Shown in pieces: positions 1-6,372 of a stretch of 35,946 bases of DNA. The notes below the pieces were generated by a model. The model searched no databases. It saw only the letters and a list, made by a program, of their open reading frames with translations, and was not told where the DNA came from. A program made the translations under genes and the position numbers. Every line of letters starts with the position of its first letter. Within the stretch, counting starts at the first letter, position 1. Location: positions 1 through 35,946 of the forward strand of contig JAURQX010000049.1 in NCBI GenBank assembly GCA_030835905.1, in the 5' to 3' direction. Origin of the DNA: Alphaproteobacteria bacterium (GTDB lineage: Bacteria > Pseudomonadota > Alphaproteobacteria > Rickettsiales > UBA1997).

Positions 1-260
1 AATTTTTTAAATTCACTTATATCTTGATACGCTAAAATTTAAAAAATATAAAATGCCTAAAAATTCCTCAAAATTGGTTGATTTGCAGGGGTCTTCTAAA
101 AACTGCTATTTTAACCAATTTTGGTGTTATTAAAAATTTTTGAAATTCATGTACATTTAAGTACACTAAAATTCCAAAAATTTTAGCCGATTTGATGGTT
201 AAAATAGTCGTTAAGACTATTTTAATTGATCAAATCTCCCTACAAATTGGCTAAAATATC
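1..260. repeat. Intergenic array of AT-rich hairpins upstream of iscU
   Basis: The stretch before iscU has no gene but is full of inverted repeats. Arms at 2-13 and 36-47 pair perfectly over 12 bp. Arms at 70-79 and 113-122 pair perfectly over 10 bp. Arms near 131-147 and 170-185 enclose an inner TGTAC/GTACA stem. A long imperfect stem spans 189-236, with outer TTTTAGCC/GGCTAAAA at 181-188 and 249-256. The first and third hairpins share the arm motifs AAATTCA and CTAAAATT but differ in their cores. The last matches, in inverted orientation, a hairpin at 35824-35882. From 261 to 334 I see only AT-rich leader. I see no clear promoter. Confidence 0.7.
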
Positions 261-334
261 TATTTTTTATAGCCAATTCATATTTTGAGAGTTGGTTAAT
301 TTAGAAAATTTGTTAACTTAAAAATTATAATAAT

Positions 335-745
335 ATGGCCTATTCAAAAAAACTTTTAGATCATTATGAGAATCCTCAAAATGTCGGTTCTTTTGCTAAG
401 GAAGAAAAAAATATCGGCACCGGCCTTGTAGGAGCGCCGGCTTGTGGCGACGTTATGAAGTTACAAATCAAAGTTTCAGATGATGGTGTGATTGAAGATG
501 CTAAATTTAAAACTTTTGGTTGCGGTTCGGCAATTGCCTCAAGTTCTCTGGCAACTGAATGGATTAAGGGTTTAAATATTGACGAAGCAGTGAAAATCTC
601 TAACAAGGAAATTGCTGAAGAATTATCATTGCCGCCAGTAAAAATTCACTGCTCACTTTTAGCTGAGGAGGCAATTAAATCGGCGATTGATAATTATAAA
701 TCTAAAAAAGACCAGTCCGATAATGATAATAAAAACAATAATTAG
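335..745 (+). CDS. iscU: Iron-sulfur cluster assembly scaffold IscU
   Basis: IscU is the scaffold on which [2Fe-2S] clusters form before HscA/HscB-driven transfer. The 136-residue protein has the three cluster cysteines at the standard places (C37 in ACGD, C63 in GCGSA, C106) plus D39 and H105. The HscA recognition motif LPPVK lies at 99-103. The last 15 residues are a low-complexity Asp/Asn/Lys tail. It is the first visible gene of a tight cluster with iscA (2-nt gap), hscB and hscA. No iscR or iscS precedes it inside the window, where about 330 bp of hairpins lie instead. The ATG start gives a normal IscU N-terminus, without an obvious Shine-Dalgarno sequence. Confidence 0.97.
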   Translation: MAYSKKLLDHYENPQNVGSFAKEEKNIGTGLVGAPACGDVMKLQIKVSDDGVIEDAKFKTFGCGSAIASSSLATEWIKGLNIDEAVKISNKEIAEELSLPPVKIHCSLLAEEAIKSAIDNYKSKKDQSDNDNKNNN

Positions 746-747
746 CA

Positions 748-1116
748 GTGAAATTTACAGATTCTGGCAATCCAATTGTTGATTATTTGACGATTACTGA
801 TGAAGCGTTGTTGCAAGTAAAATCATTGCTTAACGAGCGCAAAGAGCCATGTGAAGGCATTAGAGTTGGGATTAGAACTCGTGGCTGTTCAGGTCTTAGC
901 TATAATATTGAATATGCTATAAAAGATAACAATATCACTAAATTTGACGATGTGGTGCAAAAAGACGGTATTAATGTTTATATCGATCCTAAAATCTCGA
1001 TGTTTTTGATTGGCAGTAAAATGATTTATAAAGAAGGTGATATTGAATCAGGATTTGATTTTGTGAACCCAAATGAAAAAGGGCGTTGTGGTTGTGGTGA
1101 AAGTTTTAAGGTTTAG
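748..1116 (+). CDS. iscA: A-type Fe-S carrier IscA
   Basis: This is an A-type carrier that delivers Fe-S clusters to target proteins. The three conserved cysteines are C47 (RGCSG) and the C-terminal pair C114 and C116 in GRCGCGESF. At 122 residues it is about 15 longer than typical IscA because of an N-terminal extension before LTITDEA. The start is GTG at 748, two bases after the iscU stop, and no ATG lies between it and the conserved core. A later in-frame TTG near 787 could instead be used and would give a family-typical length. It is co-transcribed with iscU by position. Confidence 0.95.
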   Translation: MKFTDSGNPIVDYLTITDEALLQVKSLLNERKEPCEGIRVGIRTRGCSGLSYNIEYAIKDNNITKFDDVVQKDGINVYIDPKISMFLIGSKMIYKEGDIESGFDFVNPNEKGRCGCGESFKV

Positions 1117-1125
1117 TTTATAGAG

Positions 1126-1620
1126 ATGGTAAATTATTTCGCAGTTTTTGGTCTAAATACAGGATTTGATATTGATATAGATGTTCTTGAAAAAAAATAT
1201 TTTGAGTTCCAAGCGCAATTACATCCAGATAAAGCAGGGGTTGAAGAAATTGAAAAATCAATAAAAATTAATGAAGGCTACAAAGTTTTAGTAGATGATT
1301 TTTTGCGTTGCTGTCATTTGCTGGCTTTGCAAGGATTTGATATTTTACAAGATGAAAAGGCAATTAAAGTTGATCAGAAAATTTTGCTAGAGATTTTAGA
1401 ATTACAAGAGCAAATCGCTGATAATAAAGATTTAAAAAAGCTTGATGAATGGCAATCTTGGCTAAATCAAAATATTAAAAATCTGATCAATTTAGCGAAA
1501 AAAAATATTGATGATAAAGAAATGGCTAATGCAGCACAAATTTTGGTTAAGGCAAAATATTATAAAAAATGTCTAGCTGATATTAAAAACAAGAAAAAAT
1601 CTTTAAAAAATGCCACTTAA
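1126..1620 (+). CDS. hscB: J-domain co-chaperone HscB
   Basis: HscB is the dedicated J-protein that brings IscU to HscA and stimulates its ATPase. The J-domain is at about residues 4-75, with HPD at 33-35. The C-terminal part (about 85-160) is the helical domain that binds IscU. The 164-residue length is normal. The gene begins 9 bp after iscA and its last 11 bases overlap the start of hscA, so translation is probably coupled. The sequence is diverged, but HPD and the neighbours make the call secure. Confidence 0.93.
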   Translation: MVNYFAVFGLNTGFDIDIDVLEKKYFEFQAQLHPDKAGVEEIEKSIKINEGYKVLVDDFLRCCHLLALQGFDILQDEKAIKVDQKILLEILELQEQIADNKDLKKLDEWQSWLNQNIKNLINLAKKNIDDKEMANAAQILVKAKYYKKCLADIKNKKKSLKNAT

Positions 1621-3379
1621 AATTGAAGAACCTCAAAAGCCAGCTAATCAAAATAATCATCAAGAAATTATTGTCGGTATTGATCTTGGCACTACAAATT
1701 CACTGATTGGAATTGTCGAAAATGATAAATTAAGAATTTTTGCTGATCAAAATAATAAAAATATTATTCCCTCAATTGTCAGTTTTAATCAAGAAGGTGA
1801 CATTACTGGCGTTGGCGATTATCAAAAAGATGCTGTAAATATTTCATCAATTAAAAGATTAATGGGTAAAAATTATGATGATGTTAAGGATCAAAAATTT
1901 GATTTTAAAATATCGCCAAAAAATGGCCTAACCATTAAAATTGCTGATAGAAGCTACCGTCCAGAAGAAATTTCGGCCAAAATTTTAAAATATCTTAAAC
2001 AAATTGCTGAAGATAAATTAAAAACCCAAGTTAAAAAATGCGTTCTAACAGTTCCTGCTTATTTTGATGAAGCGGCGAAAAATGCCACTAAACATGCGGC
2101 GCAAGTTGCTGGATTAGAAGTGGTGAGATTAGTCAATGAGCCGACTGCTGCGGCTCTAGCTTATGGACTCGATGAAAAAGTAGAAGGTTTGTATTTGGTT
2201 TATGATCTGGGTGGTGGCACATTTGATGTTTCGCTCCTAAAAATGCAACAAGGCGTTTTTAAAGTTTTAGGAGTTGCTGGTGATAATCAACTGGGTGGCG
2301 ATGATTTTGATCATTTAATAATCTCAAAATTTCCCAATTTAAGCAAAGAACAAGCTAAAGAAATAAAAGAAAAATTTTCTGCACAAGAATTTGTTAAGAT
2401 TGATGATCAAAAATTTTCGATTCAAGATTTTAATGAATTGATTGCTAAAAAAGTTGATAAAACTATTCATCTAACCCAAGATCTGATCGATGATCTTGAA
2501 ATTGATCAGGAAAAAATTAATGGTGTAATTTTAGTTGGTGGTTCTACTCGTTTAAAATTAGTTCAAGAAAAATTAGCTGAAATTTTTGGTATTAAAAAAA
2601 TTCTAACCAATCTTGATCCAGATCGTGTAGTTGTTATGGGTGCTGCTTGGCAGTCTTATAACTTATCTGGTCATGGTCAAAATTTATTGCTTGATGTTGT
2701 GCCTTTATCTTTGGGTATTGAGATGATGGGAGGTATTGTTGATAAAATTATTCATCGAAACACTACAACGCCTTGTGCCTACGGCAAAGAATTTACCACT
2801 TACGCTGATAATCAAACCGGTATGAAATTTCATATTGTTCAGGGCGAAAGAGAATTGGCTCAGGATTGTAGGTCGCTGGCTAATTTTGAAATCAAAAATA
2901 TTCCGCCAATGAAGGCCGGATTAGCTAAAATATTGGTAACTTTTAAGGTTGATGTTGATGGATTGTTAACGGTAAGTGCCAAAGAGCAAAAAACTGGTCA
3001 ACAGCAAGAAATTATTATTAAACCTACTTTTTCATTGGATGAATCTAAAATAAAAGAAATGTTGCTCGATTCTTTGAAAAATTCTAAAGCTGATATTGAA
3101 AAAAGGCTAACAATTGAAGTAAAAAATGGCCTTAAAAAAGACATTGCTATAATTAAACAAGATTTAATCAGTTCGCCAGAATTGGTTGATTATGCAGAAA
3201 TAAATCTAATTCAAGATCAAATAAAAGAGATTGAAGAATTACTTTCAAAAAATCCAAACAAACAAGAGCTTGAAAAATCAGCTGAACGATTCCACAAAAT
3301 CACCGAAAATCTGGTTTTAAATAAGGTCAACAAAGTTTTGAACTCCAAAATTTCTGGCAAGAAAATAGAAGAGATTTAA
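1610..3379 (+). CDS. hscA: Fe-S assembly Hsp70 chaperone HscA
   Basis: HscA is the Hsp70-class ATPase that acts with HscB to release Fe-S clusters from IscU. The nucleotide-binding domain shows GIDLGTTNS at 23-31, then DLGGGTFDVSLL and VGGSTR. The substrate-binding domain carries the HscA-typical EFTTYADNQTG and QGERELAQDCRSLANF. At 589 residues it is shorter than the about 616 of E. coli HscA. Most of the loss lies between LGGDDFDH and VGGSTR, a part of the ATPase lobe that varies in the family. It overlaps hscB by 11 bp. No [2Fe-2S] fdx gene follows; a palindrome at 3411-3436 closes the cluster. Confidence 0.96.
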   Translation: MPLKIEEPQKPANQNNHQEIIVGIDLGTTNSLIGIVENDKLRIFADQNNKNIIPSIVSFNQEGDITGVGDYQKDAVNISSIKRLMGKNYDDVKDQKFDFKISPKNGLTIKIADRSYRPEEISAKILKYLKQIAEDKLKTQVKKCVLTVPAYFDEAAKNATKHAAQVAGLEVVRLVNEPTAAALAYGLDEKVEGLYLVYDLGGGTFDVSLLKMQQGVFKVLGVAGDNQLGGDDFDHLIISKFPNLSKEQAKEIKEKFSAQEFVKIDDQKFSIQDFNELIAKKVDKTIHLTQDLIDDLEIDQEKINGVILVGGSTRLKLVQEKLAEIFGIKKILTNLDPDRVVVMGAAWQSYNLSGHGQNLLLDVVPLSLGIEMMGGIVDKIIHRNTTTPCAYGKEFTTYADNQTGMKFHIVQGERELAQDCRSLANFEIKNIPPMKAGLAKILVTFKVDVDGLLTVSAKEQKTGQQQEIIIKPTFSLDESKIKEMLLDSLKNSKADIEKRLTIEVKNGLKKDIAIIKQDLISSPELVDYAEINLIQDQIKEIEELLSKNPNKQELEKSAERFHKITENLVLNKVNKVLNSKISGKKIEEI

Positions 3380-3410
3380 AAAATATTGCAATATATCCTT
3401 CAAAATTCAT

Positions 3411-3436
3411 CTTTTAGCGCAAATTGGCGTTAAAAG
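3411..3436. terminator. Palindrome between converging genes, probable bidirectional terminator and repeat
   Basis: A stem of about 10 bp has arms CTTTTAGCGC and GGCGTTAAAAG around an AAATTG loop. It sits between the convergent hscA and Hpt genes. The core GCGCAAATTGGCG recurs at 30187-30206 (where IS1 interrupts it) and, inverted, at 35765-35789, so it is also a dispersed repeat. T-rich flanks fit a Rho-independent terminator. Confidence 0.65.
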
Positions 3437-3442
3437 AGTCAA

Positions 3443-3853
3443 TTAATAATGACCTAAATTATTTTTAATGAAGTCAAGAACCTCATCAAAATCTGTTTTA
3501 ATTTTTGCTAAAACATTCTTTTTTACCGTTCTATTTTCTTCGGGGCTTTGTTGCGCTTTTTCCAATATTTCGGCCAAGGTAAAGGCGCCAACAGAAGTGG
3601 CTGCTCCTTTAAAGGCATGAGATGCCATATACCAGCTATTGCTATCACCAGACTCGATGGAATCTTCTAGTTTTTCAATATTTCTTTTGGCGGTATCAAC
3701 AAATATTTCAAATAATTCTTTTTCAAATTGTTTGTCATTGTCAATTATGCCTCTTAAGAATTCTAAATCAATTGCAGGCTCCTTGCTTTCTATATTAGCT
3801 TTTGTCATATTGTTTTGATTATTTAAGATTTGAAAGTTTTTTGAAGTAAACAA
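3443..3853 (-). CDS. Stand-alone histidine phosphotransfer (Hpt) protein
   Basis: This is a single-domain Hpt protein of 136 residues. The phosphoacceptor is H79 in SHAFKGAATSVGA, within a four-helix region at about residues 28-133. Hpt proteins relay phosphate between a hybrid sensor kinase and a response regulator in the cytoplasm. No kinase or regulator gene lies nearby, so its partners are elsewhere. M16 is an alternative start that would drop a non-conserved Asn-rich lead. It reads away from a 50-bp spacer beyond the HAD gene. The family call is firm; the signalling pathway is unknown. Confidence 0.88.
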   Translation of the reverse strand: MFTSKNFQILNNQNNMTKANIESKEPAIDLEFLRGIIDNDKQFEKELFEIFVDTAKRNIEKLEDSIESGDSNSWYMASHAFKGAATSVGAFTLAEILEKAQQSPEENRTVKKNVLAKIKTDFDEVLDFIKNNLGHY

Positions 3854-3903
3854 TATATGTCTTAAAATAATCCAGTAAAATTTAAAAAATATATCAGTTT
3901 TTT

Positions 3904-4602
3904 CTATTTAGACTCAATATCAGTCAATGATAGCAAGATTTCTTTTATTTCAAGATGATCATCATAGCTAATAATTGATTTTTCTTTGATTAATTGTGGA
4001 CTAATAGATTTAGATATAGAGCCATCTTGTGTTTTAAAAATAATTGGTCGACAACCAGAATTTAAGGCGCAATGAACATCAGCAATTGTATCGCCAATAA
4101 ACCAAATTTCATCTTTGTTTGGATCTAAATCGCTACCCATTAAAGCTAAATCAACTGGATCTTTACTGGGTTTATCATTATAGGCATCATGAGCGCCAAT
4201 TATAGCAAAAAATAAATCACTTACTCTCAAAGCTTTACATTCTTGTCTTAAAGTTGATCCCACCTTATTACTGATTACAAATTGCAAAATATCAGTTTTG
4301 GCAACGGTTCTAATTAAATCATAAGCATTTGGTAAAAAATCTATATCAAGATGGATTTCATGATAGGATTTTTTGTAAATTTCGCCCGCTTCTTGCCATT
4401 TGTCGCCAAAAATCTGAGGAAATGATTCACGCATTGACTGATGAACTGAATTTTTAACCTTCTCTAAGCCCCAAGGTTCTTTATCAAAAGCGATCATAGT
4501 TTTATCGATTGATCTTTGAATCAACGGCCAACTATCAACTAAAGTGTTGTCCCAGTCATAAATTATAGCTTTAGGCTTGGATAAGCTTTTTAATGAATTC
4601 AT
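3904..4602 (-). CDS. HAD-superfamily phosphatase, phosphoglycolate-phosphatase-like
   Basis: This is a cytoplasmic HAD-IA hydrolase of 232 residues. Motif I is DWDNTLVD, with nucleophile D16 and acid/base D18. A Ser in VISNK forms motif II, a Lys in NDKPSKDP fits motif III, and WFIGDTIADVHCA gives the motif IV aspartates. A helical cap lies between motifs I and II. The layout resembles Gph-type phosphatases, but the substrate cannot be read from sequence. It is 16 bp downstream of the ferredoxin gene on the same strand, so it is probably transcribed with ccmC and the ferredoxin. Confidence 0.88.
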   Translation of the reverse strand: MNSLKSLSKPKAIIYDWDNTLVDSWPLIQRSIDKTMIAFDKEPWGLEKVKNSVHQSMRESFPQIFGDKWQEAGEIYKKSYHEIHLDIDFLPNAYDLIRTVAKTDILQFVISNKVGSTLRQECKALRVSDLFFAIIGAHDAYNDKPSKDPVDLALMGSDLDPNKDEIWFIGDTIADVHCALNSGCRPIIFKTQDGSISKSISPQLIKEKSIISYDDHLEIKEILLSLTDIESK

Positions 4603-4618
4603 AATTTATTTTGTTGTA

Positions 4619-4951
4619 TCACTTTTTAAAAGGTTTTGGATCGAAATGATTTTCAAATTTATTTTTAACACCATCAAATTCCTTAGCCTCAGGCAACGCA
4701 TCTTTTTTCTTAGTAATCACTGGCCATTTCTTAGCATATTCACGATTAATCTCAACCCATTTCAATAAGTTTTCGCTTTCAGGAAAAATAGCTTCAGCTG
4801 GACACTCGGGTACGCAAACCCCGCAGTCAATACATTCGTCAGGGTCAATTACTAGCATATTTTCACCCTCATAAAAACAATCAACTGGACACACCTCAAC
4901 GCAGTCGGTATATTTGCATTTAACGCAATTATCAGTTACTACATAAGTCAT
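4619..4951 (-). CDS. fdxA: 7Fe ferredoxin (3Fe-4S/4Fe-4S)
   Basis: This is a soluble electron carrier of the FdxA type, 110 residues. The N-terminal cysteines C9, C17 and C50 fit the 3Fe-4S site. C21, C40, C43 and C46 fit the 4Fe-4S site ([12 protein letters not shown]). The pattern and the C-terminal helical extension (about 60-110) are typical of alphaproteobacterial FdxA. It is not the [2Fe-2S] ferredoxin of the isc operon. Its ATG overlaps the ccmC stop as ATGA, so translation is coupled. It ends in TGA, evidence that TGA is a stop here. Confidence 0.95.
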   Translation of the reverse strand: MTYVVTDNCVKCKYTDCVEVCPVDCFYEGENMLVIDPDECIDCGVCVPECPAEAIFPESENLLKWVEINREYAKKWPVITKKKDALPEAKEFDGVKNKFENHFDPKPFKK

Positions 4952-5661
4952 TTTGTTTGTAAATTAGTTAACTTAATTTTCATAATTTCGGTTTTTACTC
5001 TAATTAAAGATAAAAACACAAAAAAACAAAAATACACTCCAAACATTAAAAGCAAAGGTTTTAACATTGATTCGTGAATTGCCAAACCGCCACTGCGAAT
5101 TATACTTGCTGGCTGATGTAGTGAGTTCCAATATTCCACTGAAAATTTAATCAAAGGCACATTGATAAAGCCTGCAATCGACAAAATCGCGGCGATTTTT
5201 TCACCTTTTTCTTGATCGTCAAAAGAATCAATTAAAATTATATAACCAAGATAAAGAAAAAATAAAATTAAAACCGAAGTCATACGTGCATCCCACGCCC
5301 ACCAAGTGCCCCAAATTGGTTTACCCCACAAGCTTCCAGTTATTAAAGTTATGGCGGTAAAAACAGTGCCGATCAAAGCTATTGATTTGGCAATTATGTA
5401 AAAAAATCGATTTTTCCAAATAAAGCCAGAAATGTTGAAAATGGCCATTATAGTGTAGATTAAAAGTGACATCCAAGCTGCCGGCACATGCACATACATA
5501 ATTTTAACAGCATTTCCTTGCTGATAATCATCTGGTGAATTAAGAATGGCAGGAACTGCTAGTGCCAAGAAAATAGCCAGACAAGCTAAGGAAAATGGCA
5601 AAAATAGGCGAAAATTTTGCTCAAAATTTTGAAATTTGAATAAAGATTTAAATGGAACCAT
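4948..5661 (-). CDS. ccmC: Haem exporter protein CcmC
   Basis: CcmC is an inner-membrane protein of cytochrome c maturation system I that presents haem to CcmE. It has 237 residues and six predicted membrane helices. The signature tryptophan-rich periplasmic motif [10 protein letters not shown] is at 117-126. The two flanking haem-ligand histidines are H58 (VHVPAAW) and H182 (SLHQPAS). It overlaps the ferredoxin start by 4 bp. Other ccm genes are not in the window; scattered ccm genes are usual in Rickettsiales. Upstream lies the DUF559/inverted-repeat element, whose left repeat is about 60 bp from the start codon. Confidence 0.96.
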   Translation of the reverse strand: MVPFKSLFKFQNFEQNFRLFLPFSLACLAIFLALAVPAILNSPDDYQQGNAVKIMYVHVPAAWMSLLIYTIMAIFNISGFIWKNRFFYIIAKSIALIGTVFTAITLITGSLWGKPIWGTWWAWDARMTSVLILFFLYLGYIILIDSFDDQEKGEKIAAILSIAGFINVPLIKFSVEYWNSLHQPASIIRSGGLAIHESMLKPLLLMFGVYFCFFVFLSLIRVKTEIMKIKLTNLQTK

Positions 5662-5722
5662 TGTAATAAAATACTAATTTTTCTAAATTTTTAATAATTT
5701 GTAGAGGTCTTGTTTAAAAAAT

Positions 5723-5792
5723 CTTAAAAACTCCGAATTCCTTAAGACATACACCTAAGCCCCTGCGGGGCACCCCTCTAGAAGAGGGGAAT
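5723..5792 (+). repeat. Left inverted repeat with two GC-rich hairpins (stop-containing version)
   Basis: The repeat contains two successive hairpins, GCCCC-TGC-GGGGC and CCCCTCT-AGA-AGAGGGG. Its GC-rich core stands out strongly against the AT-rich background. This copy carries ACACCTAAG, which would read Thr-stop in the frame used by the gene-fused copies. It could also terminate transcription of the DUF559 gene, which ends 5 bp away at 5797. Confidence 0.85.
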
Positions 5793-5796
5793 GGCC

Positions 5797-6309
5797 TCAG
5801 TAATTTTCTTTAATAAATGACATTAAGCCTTCAATAACCTCGCTTAGATTATTTTTTACTTCAAAATCGGTAATTCTAAAAATTTTTAAACCAAAAGATT
5901 TAAGATAAGCTTCTCGTTTTTGATCATATTCAATTTTGTCTTCATGTGAAGATCCATCTATTTCAACTATCAACCCTAAAGATTTAACAAAAAAGTCGAC
6001 GATATAGTCACCAACGATTTTTTGGCGGTCAAAATCAAGTCCCAAGATTTTTTTGTTTTTGACTTGCTGCCAAATTAGTACTTCTGATAAATTGCCAGAT
6101 TTTCTGAGGTTTTTGGCTTTTTCTCTAAGATTTATATTTTTTGGCAAAGATTTGTAACCATTATAGGTTAAATTCCCCTCTTCTAGAGGGGTGCCCCGCA
6201 GGGGCGGGGTGTATGTCTTAAGGAATTCGGAGTTTTTAAGAGGGGTGCCCCGCAGGGGCGGGGTGTATGTCTTAACAAGCTCTATATTATTTAAAAGATT
6301 TTTATCCAT
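5797..6309 (-). CDS. DUF559 (Vsr/PD-(D/E)XK-like) endonuclease-domain protein with repeat-encoded N-terminus
   Basis: This is a 170-residue protein whose residues about 66-165 form a DUF559 domain. Family landmarks are LSEVLIW (E76), YIVDFF (D105), VEIDGSSH (E116, D118, H122) and YDQKREAYL, a PD-(D/E)XK-type nuclease core related to Vsr. Residues 13-24 and 31-42 are two identical copies of KTYTPPLRGTPL, translated from the GC-rich repeat copies. They are not part of the nuclease fold. The long start is ATG at 6309. An in-frame TTG at about codon 55, after the repeats, could be the original start. The domain call is firm; the biological role of DUF559 proteins is unknown. The linkage to flanking repeats suggests a role in spreading them. 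Confidence 0.82.
   Translation of the reverse strand: MDKNLLNNIELVKTYTPPLRGTPLKNSEFLKTYTPPLRGTPLEEGNLTYNGYKSLPKNINLREKAKNLRKSGNLSEVLIWQQVKNKKILGLDFDRQKIVGDYIVDFFVKSLGLIVEIDGSSHEDKIEYDQKREAYLKSFGLKIFRITDFEVKNNLSEVIEGLMSFIKENY
6172..6240 (-). repeat. Right inverted repeat, in frame inside the DUF559 gene
   Basis: This is the mirror copy of 5723-5792. It has ACACCCCGCCCC where the left copy has ACACCTAAGCCCC, so it lacks the TAA and is translated as KTYTPPLRGTPL within the nuclease gene. Confidence 0.85.
6241..6275 (-). repeat. Third, partial copy of the GC-rich repeat, tandem to the right repeat
   Basis: This copy covers the section from CTTAAGACATACACC-type sequence to CACCCCT and abuts the full right copy. 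It has the stop-free CCG version and encodes the first KTYTPPLRGTPL of the DUF559 protein. Confidence 0.8.
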
Positions 6310-6372
6310 ATTTAAAAATTATGGTATTATACTAAAATTTAACCTTTGTATACGCTATATATAACTAGTCTT

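Larger units (their letters stand above)
5723..6240. mobile_element. DUF559 nuclease gene enclosed by about 70-bp inverted repeats (putative mobile module)
   Basis: Left repeat 5723-5792 and right repeat 6172-6240 are near-perfect inverted copies. Both begin (right copy read on the minus strand) with CTTAAAAACTCCGAATTCC and end with CTAGAAGAGGGGAAT. They differ only by TAAG versus CCG in the middle. The nuclease domain and C-terminus of the DUF559 gene lie exactly between them. A third partial copy (6241-6275) directly abuts the right repeat, and a solo copy is at 19677-19721. I see no target-site duplication. Mobility is inference. Confidence 0.6.

Noticed and set aside
1-260. CRISPR array
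   Set aside because: Repeats here are palindromes of differing length and sequence, not regularly spaced identical repeats with unique spacers, and no cas genes are present.
4619-4951. The [2Fe-2S] ferredoxin of the isc operon displaced to this place
   Set aside because: The cysteine pattern is the 3Fe-4S/4Fe-4S pattern of FdxA, not the adrenodoxin-like pattern.
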